This document shows, piece after piece, positions 9,267-22,107 of a stretch of DNA of 64,000 nucleotides (within the stretch, counting starts at the first letter, position 1; each line of letters starts with the position of its first letter). Under the pieces are notes generated by a model. The model did no database searches. It saw nothing but the letters and a program-made list of their open reading frames with translations, and had not been told where the DNA came from. This stretch comes from Onchidella celtica (taxonomy: Eukaryota; Mollusca; Gastropoda; Systellommatophora; Onchidiidae). Both the position numbers and the translations under genes were made by a program. The DNA is taken from the NCBI GenBank assembly GCA_963931925.1, contig OZ007581.1, positions 28,962,170 through 29,026,169 on the forward strand, written 5' to 3'.

Positions 9267-10998
9267 ACAAACAAGCCACACAGCGACATCAAAGGGAAAT
9301 ACCGGCCTTGCTGGCGAGAGGGGGGGAGGAAGGTCGCCGAGTGAGACGCGTCATGCAGGGGGAAGAAAAATATCGATCGTTCAACTAGTGGGACGCTACA
9401 GTACGAAAGCCCACTTAAACTCAAATTCATGCTCTTTCACTTGTGATATCTATCCTAGTCCATGGAAGTATTGAAATCCTACTTTTGTTTTCCACGTTAC
9501 AGTTTCCAACATAGTATACCAAATTTTCTGTCTCTCAAAGACGCAATTTTCAAAAAATTGTTCCATTCTTTTACAATCTTCATTTCACTCCTACATTTTA
9601 CTCTGATCTGCCTAGGCAGGCGGTGTCTAAACACAGGTGCAGCAAATTCGGTCAAACAAATTGAAATTTGGTTTGTAATTGTGAACGCTGACAGATACAA
9701 GCTGGATCTACTTAACGAGGATGTTCCACAGGAGATGAGCACTTGAATCACTGCACGAGCCCGTGTGCGAGTGCTCCAGCAAAATGGGTGCAAAACTGGC
9801 ATGAGAATATAACAGTTTGAACTGTTTATACAAGATGCACGCGCAATGCCTCAGGTTTAACGAAGACATGATCATGACTTTGATCTTATGTATACATTAG
9901 AATAACCACCTTCTGACAAAAATAAAAAGGGGGGGTATTAACGATGAACTAATGTGCTTTAGTGTTAATTCTATCAAAATGCTTTGTGCATTTTCCATCT
10001 TTAGAACATTCCTATTTGTCACGAACGTATTTAGACTCCCACGTGACTCCTGTAAATTTTTGTTGGCTAAGCCACCTTACATCTACTAAAATTAAAATTA
10101 ACACAGAACCATTTTCTCGTGCGAATTATGATGAAGTTTAGGTTTCAGATTTTCGCTTCAAAACAACAGGTAGCCCTTACCAAGAAAACTTACCTCCAGT
10201 TTATTAGTGCTATCAAATTTAACATAAACTAATAAAAAAGATTATTACATAGTGATAACGTCTATTTTTAGAATTTCGACTCTTACGTCAATCTAATTGT
10301 TTGAGACTTGGACGATCTCAGGTCTCACAACACTCTCGCCACACCGATAGAAGTATACTCATAAACACATTGTTTTAACGTAGTAAATTGAAACTGTCCA
10401 AGGGGGGTATCATACCCAGCCCGGAACGGCGTAATCAGCTGCTAACAGACAGGAAGTACACACCCTAATAATCTACTATATATTTCAGTAACTTGCAACC
10501 TTTGGCATGAGTCACTGTGACCAAACTATACACTCTTCAGGCCTTAGATTTGGCAGGAAGGTGGCAATTGAGATAGGAAGATGATGGCTATAAATAAAAG
10601 TTGTTTACTTCAAGCATGTATTTTTAAAAAATAACAATGTTTATTGCTATGTAACATCTGTATTTTTGCATGTTTGTTTAGTTTTACATAATTACATATT
10701 TCACAAAATCTCCACCTTTGAACGCAAAAGGCTTTTTTATAAGACCACATATACTGACCCAATTTTACATGTTCATTTCAAAAACCGCGGAGGGAGCACG
10801 GAAGTTTTTATTATTTTGATTAGTTTGGTTCTTGAATTTATAGAAAATGCATTGTTTCATCGTGCTGTCATTTACATCCTCCATCTTGGCTCCATTCTGT
10901 TATAGTACTGTGCAGGTCATAAAAAGTAACCATATCAAGCTTGGTGCGCAGTGTCCTGGCGCGGATGAGTTCTGAAGCAGGGCTACAGATTACTACTT

Positions 10999-11007
<9 letters not shown>
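9267..11007. other. No recognisable feature
   Basis: AT-rich sequence. Frames at 9462-9746 (plus) and 9497-9802 (minus) overlap and contradict each other, and neither shows a known domain. No repeat shared with the rest of the window was noticed. Confidence 0.5.
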
Positions 11008-11074
<67 letters not shown>

Positions 11075-11108
11075 CAGAGAGAGAGAGAGCTAGAGAGAGA
11101 GAGAGAGA
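11008..11108. repeat. (GA)n microsatellite
   Basis: About 100 bp of GA with a few interruptions near 11071-11090. Confidence 0.98.
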
Positions 11109-11559
11109 AAGAGCACATGATTGTTTATTCCGAGCAATGCCCGATACGTCATCCGTTTTAGTATCCTATATTTTCTCAGTAAATAATTATGGGAAGACCA
11201 TATCGTACTAAGCCTGGTCAGACACTGTCAGCTTCTGCCATTATTTCTTGGGTGTACATTTTGCAACTGGCGGTCACGTTCCGGGCTCAGTATGATGGCC
11301 CCCAAACCTTTCCCGATATTCGTACACTTTGCGCCAGCAAAGCATTTCATGATCGAACTAAACCAAATGTAAAAGTAATTATCTTTCAGAGCACAGATCC
11401 GATTACCAATAATTGTACAACTTAAATATTTGATGACACATAATCATCCAGGTCTAGTCTATACTCAACAATATAAAAGCAGTAAGTGTTGTGATTTACA
11501 ACAAAATGACTCTAGATCTATGTCAGGTTGGCCCTGGGTGACTGCCCTAAAACATAGAG

Positions 11560-11655
11560 GAATTAGTCTGCAAACCCATCTCGAGAGGGTTTCGAACGAG
11601 GGACCTCTCGCATGTGGTTTGAGCACTCGAAGCACTAAGCAGGACTAAGCAACAC
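11560..11655 (-). mobile_element. Decayed tRNA-like (SINE-head) sequence
   Basis: Read on the minus strand, GCTTAGTGCTTCGAGTG precedes CCTCGTTCGAAACCC, the latter a near-consensus B box. The A box is weak. The pattern suggests an old tRNA-derived SINE or tRNA pseudogene. No other copy is seen here and no body or tail can be bounded. Confidence 0.35.
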
Positions 11656-12229
11656 TGCCTCTTACTCTCCTCTTCCTACACAGTCTCACCATAATTATTG
11701 TCTCTGTTCACTCTTTGATCCAGCAAAAAAAAAAAAAAAAACCAAAGCATACCGGGTATAAAAACATGTCATGAGCAACCAGTGAAACAGGCAGAATATG
11801 CCTGCAGCTTTCCTTGTGCATTTATATCAACGAGATGCTTTTGTTATGAAGCAATAACGAGTATCACTTGAAATTTGACGAATGATATGACACGAGTTAA
11901 TAATATCCTCACTGCACTCGTTTTATGCAAGAACGGATAAAGCTTTAGACATGACTGTATCTTGGGCATAAATGAAAACTGAGTGGTGCCACGCCCACTA
12001 AATGGCAAGTTTCCGTTTATTTTGCAAAAATTTAGTCTTTGGAATTAACTTTAACATTACTGCCCCACTCGTTAAGAGCAGGTCTTGCAGATACAAAGGA
12101 GACTGATAAAGGGGGCGTCACTGGGAGCAAAAGACCATGTAAATACAGCACTTTGCAGTGAACACTGTGAACTCTCGAGGAAATAGCGAGGGTCTGGATG
12201 CGTCACGTCTATTAAAGCTTCGGAATCCA
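11656..12229. other. No recognisable feature
   Basis: AT-rich, with an A-run at 11725-11741. No repeat or coding signal. Confidence 0.5.
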
Positions 12230-12480
12230 GGACAGTTTCTCTCTCGTTCCAGGGAAGGGAATGGGGAGTAGAGGAGAGGGGGAGGGGAAGAGAGAGGGAG
12301 GGAAGGACGAGAGAAGGGGAGGAGAGGAGGGGAAGGGGAAGAAGGAAAGAGAAAAATAAGGGGAGGTCGTTGTGGGGGGGTGGGGGGGGGGAGAAGAGGA
12401 GCGGGGGAATGGAAAGAGGGGGGAAGGGAGTAGAACGGAAGGTACGGCACGGATGGAAGGAGGTGAGGGGATCAGATTCA
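12230..12480. repeat. Polypurine (GGGGA/GAGG) tract
   Basis: Plus strand nearly all G and A, including G-runs at 12374-12391. The three overlapping minus-strand frames (P/S/L-rich, 92-141 codons) arise from the pyrimidine-only strand and are not genes. Such tracts can form triplex (H-DNA) or quadruplex structures. Confidence 0.9.
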
Positions 12481-13108
12481 TCTCCTGCAACAGTCAACCT
12501 CTACTTGTGAGTCCTAGATTATAAAAAGGAGAAACCCGCACACACACATACACACACACTAACATACACACGAACAAAAATATGTCGAATGAACTGTTGA
12601 GTAGGAGAAAATGGTTTTAGATTTCAGTTTCTTTTTTTTCTTTCTTTTCTAAAGATAAACATTTATTATCTTCATCCATTGCCATTTATTAATCAAATTG
12701 CCTTTGCTTACTCATGCAAAACAGAACACTCGTTTCTTCCGTCACCTCATAATGGACGAGGGGAAGTTGAGGGAAGAATTCAAAAAGATAAAAAGGGGAA
12801 GAATGAGAACAAAATAATCTCAGAACAGATCAAGGCACAAGTTTAACGGTAAATTCTGAACACGTGAAGCTCAGTTCTGAGCTGTCAATCAATGTCAGGC
12901 GGGTGAAAGGTGAAATACAGAGCAAACCGGGAGTAAACGTACAGCACTGCTTGTGGGGTGAGATCTTCGCTACAATAAATGTCGTCAAGATTGCCAGTAA
13001 GTCTACTAGGTACCTTTTGACCTTGGGAAATGTAAGTTCAGAAGACCTGTGAGGTATAATAGCCATGGCTATTCACATTTAATCTGTTTTATTGTTGTGA
13101 TTGAAAGT
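12481..13108. other. No recognisable feature
   Basis: A short (CA)n lies near 12538-12560. The opposing frames at 12830-13066 and 12864-13052 are mutual shadows with no domain I recognise. Confidence 0.5.
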
Positions 13109-13422
13109 TAGCCTTTGTTAGAAGTACGTACGTACCCCAAGCGTTTTGCACTGTGGGCATATACGTGTATGTACCTATCCCTAACCCCGTCCTTATCCTC
13201 AGACCTAAATCTTATCGAATCCCTCACCCTATCCTCTATCCTTTCAACCAAAAAACATGAGGAAACCAAAAAGAAATTCTGAAAGAATAATTAATGAAGG
13301 TTGTTGTTGTTGTTAGGAGTATTCGGGGGAAGCTCTCTAGCTCTGGAGTCACGAAAAGCTTCAAACCCCTTGTGCAAAAAAACAAACAAATTTGATGAAC
13401 CTACGTACCTGTAATAACATTC
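13109..13422 (+). mobile_element. M1 inverted-repeat element, copy B
   Basis: Same organisation as copy A: start AGCCTTTGTTAGAAGTACGTACG, telomere-like core at about 13175-13250, AATTAATGAAGG block expanded to (GTT)n near 13302, end CTGTAATAACATTC. It is more diverged than copies A and F. Confidence 0.88.
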
Positions 13423-14295
13423 TTAAGTGTCGGCAGTAGTCGAAGTATTTGTTAAGGCAAAGCGCTACGGTTTTTTTCTTTGCTGTCTGGCAATGAAAAT
13501 CTCGTTAAATCTGATAAGTGAGCCCAAGAGGGTACTCGGCGATAGGTGGAAGTATCAAGTATCACATAATATGTATAATTATGACGTATGGTATCTGTGA
13601 AATGCATCAATGGGGTCTATGTAAAAGTTTACCCTTGGTTCCATTAAAATATTATCCTTAACGTGTGAAGAGCTTTCGGGGGAAGAAGGATGCCCACGTA
13701 CGCTTTTCAAATACAGTCATGAATGAAAAGCTTTTTGTTTTTATCTGAAACATCTCCAACATCAACAAGTTTAAACTTACATAACGACTTCACGTACTGC
13801 CAAAATTTTAATTCAGTATGGAAAAGAAAATATATTTGGTTTGTGAAGAAAACCCTTGGTAAGTGTTTCTAGTCACGAGTTATGCACAAGCACAGAAAGT
13901 AATTACTGATCTATAATATTCGAGCATAACTTCCTGCATAAGTTACAACGCAGAAAATCAGGGCGAGGGCAAATATTGTTCAGGGTTTGCCATTTTTTCT
14001 CACCACGAAACAGCTTTTTCTGCCACAAATAACCAGCAAAATAACCAAAAATTCCAGAAAATTATCGGCTGATGATGACAGAATCAGAAAAAAAACGAGC
14101 ATCGGAAAATGAGTTCTCCGAATCCTGATTGACAAAATGAAGACAAGAAACGAACAGACGCAGCGCAGCGAACTATGCCGAGTTTGATGCGAGTCTAAAC
14201 GATTTGACCTGGAAAATGCAGAATTTGTGGTCTTCGATCCTTCTGGTTGGGTTGATGGCGGAACAACAAAAGAAAAAAAAAAACCGATTTCGCAC
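13423..14295. other. No recognisable feature
   Basis: Unassigned sequence. The minus-strand frame 13980-14357 (125 codons) is K/F/S-rich, runs into a homopolymer and has no recognisable domain. Confidence 0.5.
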
Positions 14296-14498
14296 GGCCA
14301 GAATTTTTTTTTTTTTTTTTTCCTTTTTCCATTTCCCCCCAATTTTCCGTCCCTCATTCATTTCATTACTCGTATTCCTGTTTTTCACGGCTCCTCCATT
14401 CGCTATCCAATTCTATCACTACTCCTGTTTGTGTATCTCTCATAATTTCAGCCCTCTTTCCTTTGGACTCAGTGACCTCTCTCACTCCCACCCTCTTT

Positions 14499-15454
14499 CT
14501 CATTCTCTCCCTCCATAACCCCTCTCTCATTCTCTCCCTCCATAACCCCTCTCTCATTCTCTCCCTCCATAACCCCTCTCTCATTCTCTCCCTCCATAAC
14601 CCCTCTCTCATTCTCTCCCTCCATAACCCCTCTCTCATTCTCTCCCTCCATAACCCCTCTCTCATTCTCTCCCTCCATAACCCCTCTCTCATTCTCTCCC
14701 TCCATAACCCCTCTCTCATTCTCTCCCTCCATAACCCCTCTCTCATTCTCTCCCTCCATAACCCCTCTCTCATTCTCTCCCTCCATAACCCCTCTCTCAT
14801 TCTCTCCCTCCATAACCCCTCTCTCATTCTCTCCCTCCATAACCCCTCTCTCATTCTCTCCCTCCATAACCCCTCTCTCATTCTCTCCCTCCATAACCCC
14901 TCTCTCATTCTCTCCCTCCATAACCCCTCTCTCATTCTCTCCCTCCATAACCCCTCTCTCATTCTCTCCCTCCATAACCCCTCTCTCATTCTCTCCCTCC
15001 ATAACCCCTCTCTCATTCTCTCCCTCCATAACCCCTCTCTCATTCTCTCCCTCCATAACCCCTCTCTCATTCTCTCCCTCCATAACCCCTCTCTCATTCT
15101 CTCCCTCCATAACCCCTCTCTCATTCTCTCCCTCCATAACCCCTCTCTCATTCTCTCCCTCCATAACCCCTCTCTCATTCTCTCCCTCCATAACCCCTCT
15201 CTCATTCTCTCCCTCCATAACCCCTCTCTCATTCTCTCCCTCCATAACCCCTCTCTCATTCTCTCCCTCCATAACCCCTCTCTCATTCTCTCCCTCCATA
15301 ACCCCTCTCTCATTCTCTCCCTCCATAACCCCTCTCTCATTCTCTCCCTCCATAACCCCTCTCTCATTCTCTCCCTCCATAACCCCTCTCTCATTCTCTC
15401 CCTCCATAACCCCTCTCTCATTCTCTCCCTCCATAACCCCTCTCTCATTCTCTC
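14499..15454. repeat. 27-bp minisatellite, about 35 copies
   Basis: The word ATAACCCC recurs at exact 27-bp steps from 14515 to 15433 (34 full periods, 35 occurrences), with no indel and no substitution that I can see. The unit is pyrimidine-rich (CTCTCTCATTCTCTCC portion). Because 27 is a multiple of three and the unit has no stop in several frames, it creates artificial frames of 438 (plus), 393 and 321 codons (minus) repeating NPSLILSLH, MREGLWRER or MEGENERGV. These have no non-repeat domain and are not genes. Confidence 0.97.
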
Positions 15455-15775
15455 CACTCCCTCCCCTCCTCCCCTCTCATTCTCATCCTTCTCCCCCCCC
15501 CCCCCCGCCCCGCCCCGCTCTTTCTCATTATTTCTGCCCTCCTCCACTTTCTCTCTCTCATCTCATCCTCCCTTCCCTCCCTCCCCTGCTCTATCTCTCA
15601 TTTTCTTCCTCTTTCCACTCCACCATTTATCTCCTTCTCACTCTCTCTCTCCTTTCCCCTCTCAACCACCCTCTCCTTTTCTCTCTTCCACTTCGCTTTC
15701 CTTTATCTACTTCCCTCTGTCTATTCCGGCCATCCATTATCACTACCAACCCTATCAATCTTTCATCATTAAAGA
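15455..15775. repeat. Polypyrimidine tract flanking the minisatellite
   Basis: CT-rich with C-runs (15495-15506). It is probably the diverged edge of the same low-complexity domain as the minisatellite. Confidence 0.8.
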
Positions 15776-16371
15776 GTAACAGGAACATTTTCCCGGAGTT
15801 GCCCACCGTGAAGGGAAGTAATTCAGGTACTTAATGAGTATAAGTTATCTGCCCCTGGATGACCCTGGGATATTATTTACCTCTTTGATTGGTGTTTTGT
15901 TTCCCTCTGACGGGCGAATACTGAATACTTTCTGGACTGGATCCGAATCCAAATATAGTCATCGCGTAGCAATTGATCCAGTTTGTTGTTGGTACCTTTC
16001 CTGTTGCTGTTATTGTTATTTTTGTTGTTGTTACTGTAACTGATTTTTCAAGTTACTAAGCATGATATTCTCCCTTTTACCTCTCACTCTTATCCTCCTC
16101 GCCTACATTTCTGCCCTCCATCCCCTTACTTGTGAGTATTTGAACGAGTGATCATTTCTATAATTATGTGGTAGAAAAATAACCATACACATACAATAAA
16201 CACTCATTAATTTGATCGAGTAATATCGACTGTGAGAGGTTTGATTAGTCCATGGCATGATGGGATTTACTGACAGGGGCGGCAACGGTGACTTGACACC
16301 GCTTTGGACTATTCCAAGTTGTCGTTATTTCTGAGTTTGGTCGCTATTGGTGAAGACGTTTTCTGGTTCCG
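15776..16371. other. No recognisable feature
   Basis: Contains a small TTG/TTA-rich patch near 15985-16035. Nothing else is identifiable. Confidence 0.5.
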
Positions 16372-16650
16372 AAGGCTCTTGCTACTCGTACGTACCTACC
16401 CGAAACAGTTTGCGTTAGGGGCACGTACGTTTACGTACCTATCCCTAGCCCCGTCCTTACCCTCAGTCCTAAATCTTATCGAATCCCTAACCCTGCCCCC
16501 TTTCCACCAAAAAACAGGAGAAAAAAAAAAAAAAGAAAATCTAAAAGAATTATATAATTAATTAAGACTGTTGTTAAGGTTATTTCGGGGGGAGATTTCT
16601 AGCTCTGGAGTCACAAAAGGCCTTAACATACGTGCCCTAGAGCAAAACAG
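16372..16650 (+). mobile_element. M1 element, copy C, right end decayed
   Basis: Begins AAGGCTCTTGCTACTCGTACGTACC, has the telomere-like core (about 16438-16500), poly-A, AATTAATTAAG and the CTCTGGAGTCACAAAAGG block. It loses similarity at about 16650, before the terminal CGTACTTGTAACAAC. Confidence 0.85.
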
Positions 16651-17246
16651 CTCGGCCCGCTAAGTGCACTGCATAAAACGAGGAGCCTGCAGAGTCTCAT
16701 AATATCACATAAGCCTTTCATAATGTGTGTTGTGCTTTCTAGCTAAGTGCCACTCTTAAGAGAATGATAATAACAAAATGCATGGGGAAAAAACACACAA
16801 AAAACAACAACACCTTATATCTGCCATGATATTTACTGCTCTGAATTTCTTGAACATGCACCAGTGCTTACCACTTGGAATTGCAGCCTTCTTGAAAAAG
16901 ATTATCCCAACAGATAATAAACATGGTATTATGAGAACAATACGACGTGCACTCAGGAGCAAATTCCTGAGGCATTTTTACTTCTGACTTTTACCAATTA
17001 CCTCTCTCTCTCTCTCTCTCTCCCGCTTCCGTCGTTTATAATCATAATTATACTTTCAAAAAAAATAAAATCAACCCATCTCTTATTTGCTCATTTCCCA
17101 CACATTCTGTATCGTTTATTTCATCTCATTGCCTTCCTTTCTGAAGCTATTCATGTCTTCTCGTCGTATTTTCGTATTTTACTTATTTTTTCTTTCTTTC
17201 TGTCCTGTTTGCCCTTTCATGTTTATTTCTGCTTTCATCCTCACTT
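16651..17246. other. No recognisable feature
   Basis: Includes a short (CT)n at 17002-17023. Opposing ~68-codon frames at 16756-16987 are not convincing. Confidence 0.5.
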
Positions 17247-17540
17247 GAATGTTGTTACAAGTACGTACTTACCCCCGGGTTTTTTTTTTCCGCTAGGAGT
17301 ACGTATTTTGTGACTCCAGAGCTAGAGAGCTCGCCCGAAATACTCCTGACAACAGCCTTAATTAATTATTTTTTCAGATTTTCTTTTTATTTTCCTCTTT
17401 TTTTTTGTTTTGGTTGAAAGGGTAAGGGATTCGATAAGATTTAGGGTTAAGGATAAGGATGGGGTTATGGATAGTTACGTATAAGTAGAGCCCACTCCGC
17501 AAAACGCTTGTAGTGCGTACGTACAAGTAACAACCACCTT
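17247..17540 (-). mobile_element. M1 element, copy D, inverted orientation
   Basis: Reverse-oriented relative to copies A-C: starts GAATGTTGTTACAAGTACG and ends CGTACAAGTAACAACCACCTT on plus. The core reads TTAGGG-like (AGATTTAGGGTTAAGG). Both terminal inverted repeats are present. Confidence 0.9.
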
Positions 17541-18295
17541 GTCACATTCATTCCGTTTTATTCGCCTTCTCTCCTACTTCTCTCACTCACAGTTATGCTC
17601 ACTCCTACAGAAAGGAAGCCATTGTCCTCCAGTATTTTCATACTTTGCTTTCCTTCTCTCTCCTACCATCTTGCCTTCTCTCCTGTATTTCTGCCCTCCA
17701 CCTATCCTCATGGTTTTTTTTCTCATCTCCCTCTCTCACACGCCTCACACACACAGTCATACTCATTGAACACACAATAAGGGACATTACCCTCCCGGCC
17801 TTTATTCAATCAGGATGCCAGTAATACCCGCTCCAACACCCGCTTACCCCCTCCTCCACCCCAGTTGACAGCTGGACAAACAGATTGATAGACAGCTACA
17901 CCAACCAAATGAACAGCCAGCCAGTGATGAAATAAGTTTACTCTCCTCACGTCAATCAATCGCTCACTGTTTGGGACTCGTATCTGGACGTCAATATTGG
18001 CTCTCGGCAAAACCTCAGTAAGATAGTCAGTCTGGGCGTCGGTGATATTTAAGTAAACTGTATGTTAGTGTTTGGAATCAGATTAAGTCACGGGGAAAAA
18101 AAAAGAAAGACAGGAAAAGAAAGATCCAACTTATTAAATATTCACTCAAAGTACGGCGTCACTCACTCCATCGCCGTCTTACTTTCCTGTTTGCGCCCTT
18201 ATTCGTATATAATATCCTATACCATTATCTCCCCCTCACGCCTTCTCTTCAACCGCGTTCTCCAATGATTATTAAGATTCTTTGCGCGTTTAATT
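17541..18295. other. CT-rich then unassigned
   Basis: CT-rich low-complexity sequence to about 17780, then unassigned sequence. No gene signal. Confidence 0.5.
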
Positions 18296-18368
18296 CTCTC
18301 TTTTTTTCCTTCTAAACTACCCTCTACCTTTTATCTCTTTTCTCTCCCTCTCCTCTGTCTCTCTCTCT

Positions 18369-18400
<32 letters not shown>

Positions 18401-18490
18401 CTGACTGTGTGTGTCTCTCATCATTCATGTTTTATAGGAATGGAATTTTGTAAAAAGTTTATTAACTACCCCCCCCTCTCTCTCTCCGTC

Positions 18491-18523
<33 letters not shown>

Positions 18524-18530
18524 CTTGTCT
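18296..18530. repeat. CT tract and (GT)n microsatellites
   Basis: (CT)n at about 18345-18402, and (CT)n followed by (GT)n at 18474-18520. Unremarkable sequence lies between. Confidence 0.92.
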
Positions 18531-18761
18531 TGTCTCCCCACAAAGAAGGAAAGGGAAAAAAAAAGTTTACTCACCCAGTGAAGAAATTCCTCTCAATGAG
18601 GTCTTCGCTTTTTCCCTTGTCGGAATCCAGAAGAAACAAGCCCCAAAAAGCAAAATCTAATAATCGCTCACAGAGGCCTTGGAAATCAATAGTCTTGTCA
18701 CACTGTGTTAGGTAATCTTTGAGATTGCCAAGTCTATGGCTCCTCAACGATGACACTGTTA

Positions 18762-19500
18762 CGTGATCAAATTATAGTATAAAAAACGCTTTAGTTCCAC
18801 TGAATCTGGGATAATTCACGCCACAGAAAAAAAGTTCAAATCACATGAAATTTTGGTACTGTGGTCAGTAGAATCACAGAGCGGGTTGTTTAAACATTAA
18901 GTAGATCAAATTATAGTGTAAAAAAAAACAACCCGCTAGTTCCACTGAATCTCACACAAATCACACAAAGTTTGGTATTGCGGTCAGTAGAATCACACAG
19001 TGAGTTGTATAAACACTGAGTAGCAAACGTTCCGGTGTCTCGCGTCCCAGATGGCACTGTTAGTAAAGTACCAATCAGATGACGTTCAAAAGTTGTCGAA
19101 AAGACGTGCTAGCGTACTCACAGACAACTAAAAACACAATGCACTTTACGGCTGTGGTCTTCAGACTCCTACAGCAATGTAAACATTACGTAGCAAGTAA
19201 AACGCTATGTTTTACGTCTTGTATGGTACTAATGTGTAAACGTACCAATCAGATAATGGTCTAGGTTCTTGAAAAGACGTCCTAGCGTAGTCCCAGATGT
19301 CTAAAGGCACAGCACTGAGTAAAACTACTATGTGAAGGTTGCAGCAAATTTAATATCGCCGTTTTTGGTACTGGGTGGTATTAATTTTACAGTATCAATC
19401 AGCTGAAGTTCAATATTCGTCGAAATAACGTTTTCCAGTGTACTCACAGAAAACTCAAAAACACTACAATGGTTTCGACTACGTCATTGCTAAAATCTTG
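18762..19500. repeat. Degenerate ~120-175-bp tandem repeats
   Basis: GTACCAATCAGAT occurs at 19068 and 19242, and the variant GTATCAATCAGCT at 19392, each followed by related sequence (TTCnnnAGTTGTCGAAAAGACGT, then TAGCGTACTCACAGA). Upstream, GATCAAATTATAGT, AGTTCCACTGAATCT and GGTCAGTAGAATCACA are each repeated ~120-140 bp apart (18766/18905, 18863/18984). It is an old, diverged tandem array with spacings of 174 and 150 bp in its right half. Confidence 0.75.
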
Positions 19501-21882
19501 GCCTTTTTACCGACGTTGTAGTGAATGCACGAGTCAGTTGATGGCCTTTATATAACCCACGTTTTGGAAATGCTTGACAGGGTAATAATGAAGACTGGCT
19601 TCAGTGGCTAAAAACGTGAGGATGAATAGCCCAGGATCAGTCGAAATTATGTGTCTGTCTGTCCTTGCTGATACTTCTGCCTGTGAAGAAAGAAAGAAAA
19701 AATAGAATTTTTATAAAAAATGTCTTTGATTTATTCATTTTAGTATAATAATTATTAACTTTTAAAACGCTGGTTCAAAAGATTTTATCTAAAGGTTAGT
19801 GGCAGATTATACTTGATTTAGTGACATTTCAGAGAGTTAAGCCTAATGTTTGTTAAGAAATGATCTTGCATAGTAGCAATAGTATGAGCTATAAGGGGTT
19901 TTCGCACTATAGAATTAAAGATTTCACGTCACGTACTGAGAGCCCTGTTCCGTGGGCTTATGAGGCGATGCCGATGGCATAGTTAAGGAAGCGGCGAAGG
20001 ATGGTTTAAAGCAATATATTACACATTATCGCCAATGGCCCAAAGTAGTGAAGACAGCAATGAAAGTAATAAATAATGGATACACCCATTGAGAAAATGG
20101 CTCAATAACAATTAACAGAGAAACCCAACCTTGGTCATAAAAAAGTACTCAAGTCCGAATCTCACTGACGAACTCCTATCCTGCCCATCATTCGACATAC
20201 GACCAACAGCACAAACTATCATCTATACATCACATCCTATTTTCCCTGCCTTGTAAAGCTCATAAACGGGCTCATATATCGCTCTTCTGTCTTCCCTCAT
20301 GTATGCTTCAAAGTAAATTATAATTTCTTTATGGTTTATATCTTATGACTTTGACCATAAACCAGCCTTATCTTTTACTGCCAGATGTACAAGATATTAT
20401 CTACAGATAATTTTTCTTTCTTATCTCCATTGGCGTCTACATGAAATGAGAGACGAATCAGAGCGTGTTTCCGGTGTAAGAGAGATCGCCGTTATTTTGG
20501 GTCACATACTGAAATCTGATCAGATAAACCAAAACCAGTTCATTCTAACGAAATAAGTTTGTCTGTCTTTATGTACGGCTGTCTGTATGTCGCTCCATCA
20601 CCGCTCACCAACCGCCAGATCAGATTCAAAGTTGGCGAGATGTGAGCGAATGCGCGCCATAAAGTCTCGTACGAAGGAATTCCGCACGGCGACGGCGTGG
20701 TGCCGTCAGGTGCGCACCGAAAGACACGTTTATGGGTTTGCACGCCGCCCGGGATCGTTAAAATTACTCGCTAGCGAGGGAAATGATATACGGTGTGACA
20801 GTTCTATATAAGAACAAACGAGCAAAACCAACGAGAGAAAATATTTGTTTTCGGTATTGTTCCTTGTCACAGTACTTACACCCTGCAGTACTAAGTGCTC
20901 AGAGCTGATTTTCTTTTTCTTAACCGTCTATAACCACTCTTCGTTTTTCTCGCTTGACGTCAATACGGCTCGATTTGCACTCGTTCTGTGAGGATTTATG
21001 GTTGGATTACCAATACATAGATTATGAAGTCCAACAGTATTGTGGCAGAATTATTTTATACTTTGCACCCATGTGACCCTCAACACAGAAAGTCAGACGG
21101 ACAGACAGACATAAACGGACTAAATGCAAAGGCAGGAAGACCGACAGGGGAGGGGCAAAGACGGATGGACGGACGGGCGATAGTTAGGCAGACAGACAGG
21201 CAGAATAACAATAACTAAAACCATAGGTTTTTATTCAAATTGCCTTTTCATTGGAAGAAATATGAACCCCCCCCCCCCCCATAATTGCACGCACACCTTA
21301 CAATATCTATCCCCACATGTATGTCCACCTAAATCCATAATTAGAATCTATATTCTACATAAAAACGTCCAGTTATCCATTAAGGTATTTACTCTCTCCG
21401 TCAAACACATAAATATTTGGTAACACTCGCAGAAGAAATATATTCCATATACTAGCTAAAGTGACGTTTATAGAACGGTGGGCACGTAGTCACGATGAAA
21501 TTTCCAGTAACTTTTTTTTCCATTCCATTCGATGAAAATAGCTCTCTTTTCTGCACTTCAAAATGTAGTAAATAAACAATAGTTAAGACCACATTTTGTC
21601 CAAAATCGGTGTCCACTCAACTTATCTTCAAAAAATTGAGGGAGTACCTAACATTTCATGATTTATTATCTCGTATTCACAGTTTTAGGGGCTTACATGT
21701 TTATCCTCTAGACTAGCTGCATTATGGTATGATAAATATATACAATTCTTCATTTTGCAAACACAGTGGTCAACGTACACGCTTATATAAACACTTCTTC
21801 AGCCACAAAATCTGTGTCTCCTTCTACCAGACTAGTTCAAAGTTCCTCAGTTATTGCTATACTACTCGGTCTACCTACACAC
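19501..21882. other. Long stretch without a recognisable feature
   Basis: No shared repeat was noticed, apart from a C-run at 21268-21282 and short GACA/GGAC words at 21095-21205. Opposing frames at 20540-20811 are under 75 codons; a TATATAAG word at about 20804 follows one of them but cannot be tied to a gene. Confidence 0.45.
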
Positions 21883-22107
21883 CGCTTGTTTGTTCCAGCT
21901 CCACTTTTTGCACAATTGAGAAATACGACGTTAAACTTTTAAGGCCTTAGTATCATGATAAGAATAAATCGGAACTGTGAAACAGCTTTATAATTATGTG
22001 CCACAACGCATTTTAAACAAGGGTCAAAGTGCATTTGTTATACCTCTTCTATATATACTAAAAGATCTCCAGATCGTCAAAAAATGGAGATTGAACAAAC
22101 AAGAACT
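21883..22107 (+). mobile_element. M2 inverted-repeat element, copy 1
   Basis: Ends are inverted: CTTGTTTGTTCCAGCTCC at 21885 and GAACAAACAAGAACT ending at 22107. Internal family words are AATAAATCGGAACTGTGAAAC, GCATTTTAAACAA, TTTGTTATACCTCTTCTA and AAAAGATCTCCAG. It is ~225 bp with no open frame, so a non-autonomous DNA transposon (MITE) is the simplest reading. Superfamily not assigned. Confidence 0.85.

Noticed and set aside
12072..12497. 141-codon proline/serine-rich minus frame
   Set aside because: Arises from the polypurine/polypyrimidine tract.
14463..15779. Frame of 438 codons on plus and 393/321 codons on minus across 14.4-15.8 kb
   Set aside because: All are the 27-bp minisatellite read in frame (27 is divisible by 3). 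No domain outside the repeat, and strands conflict.
20540..20811. A small gene with a TATATAAG box nearby
   Set aside because: Opposing frames of 67 and 74 codons overlap, no domain, and the TATA word lies after the plus-strand frame, not before it.
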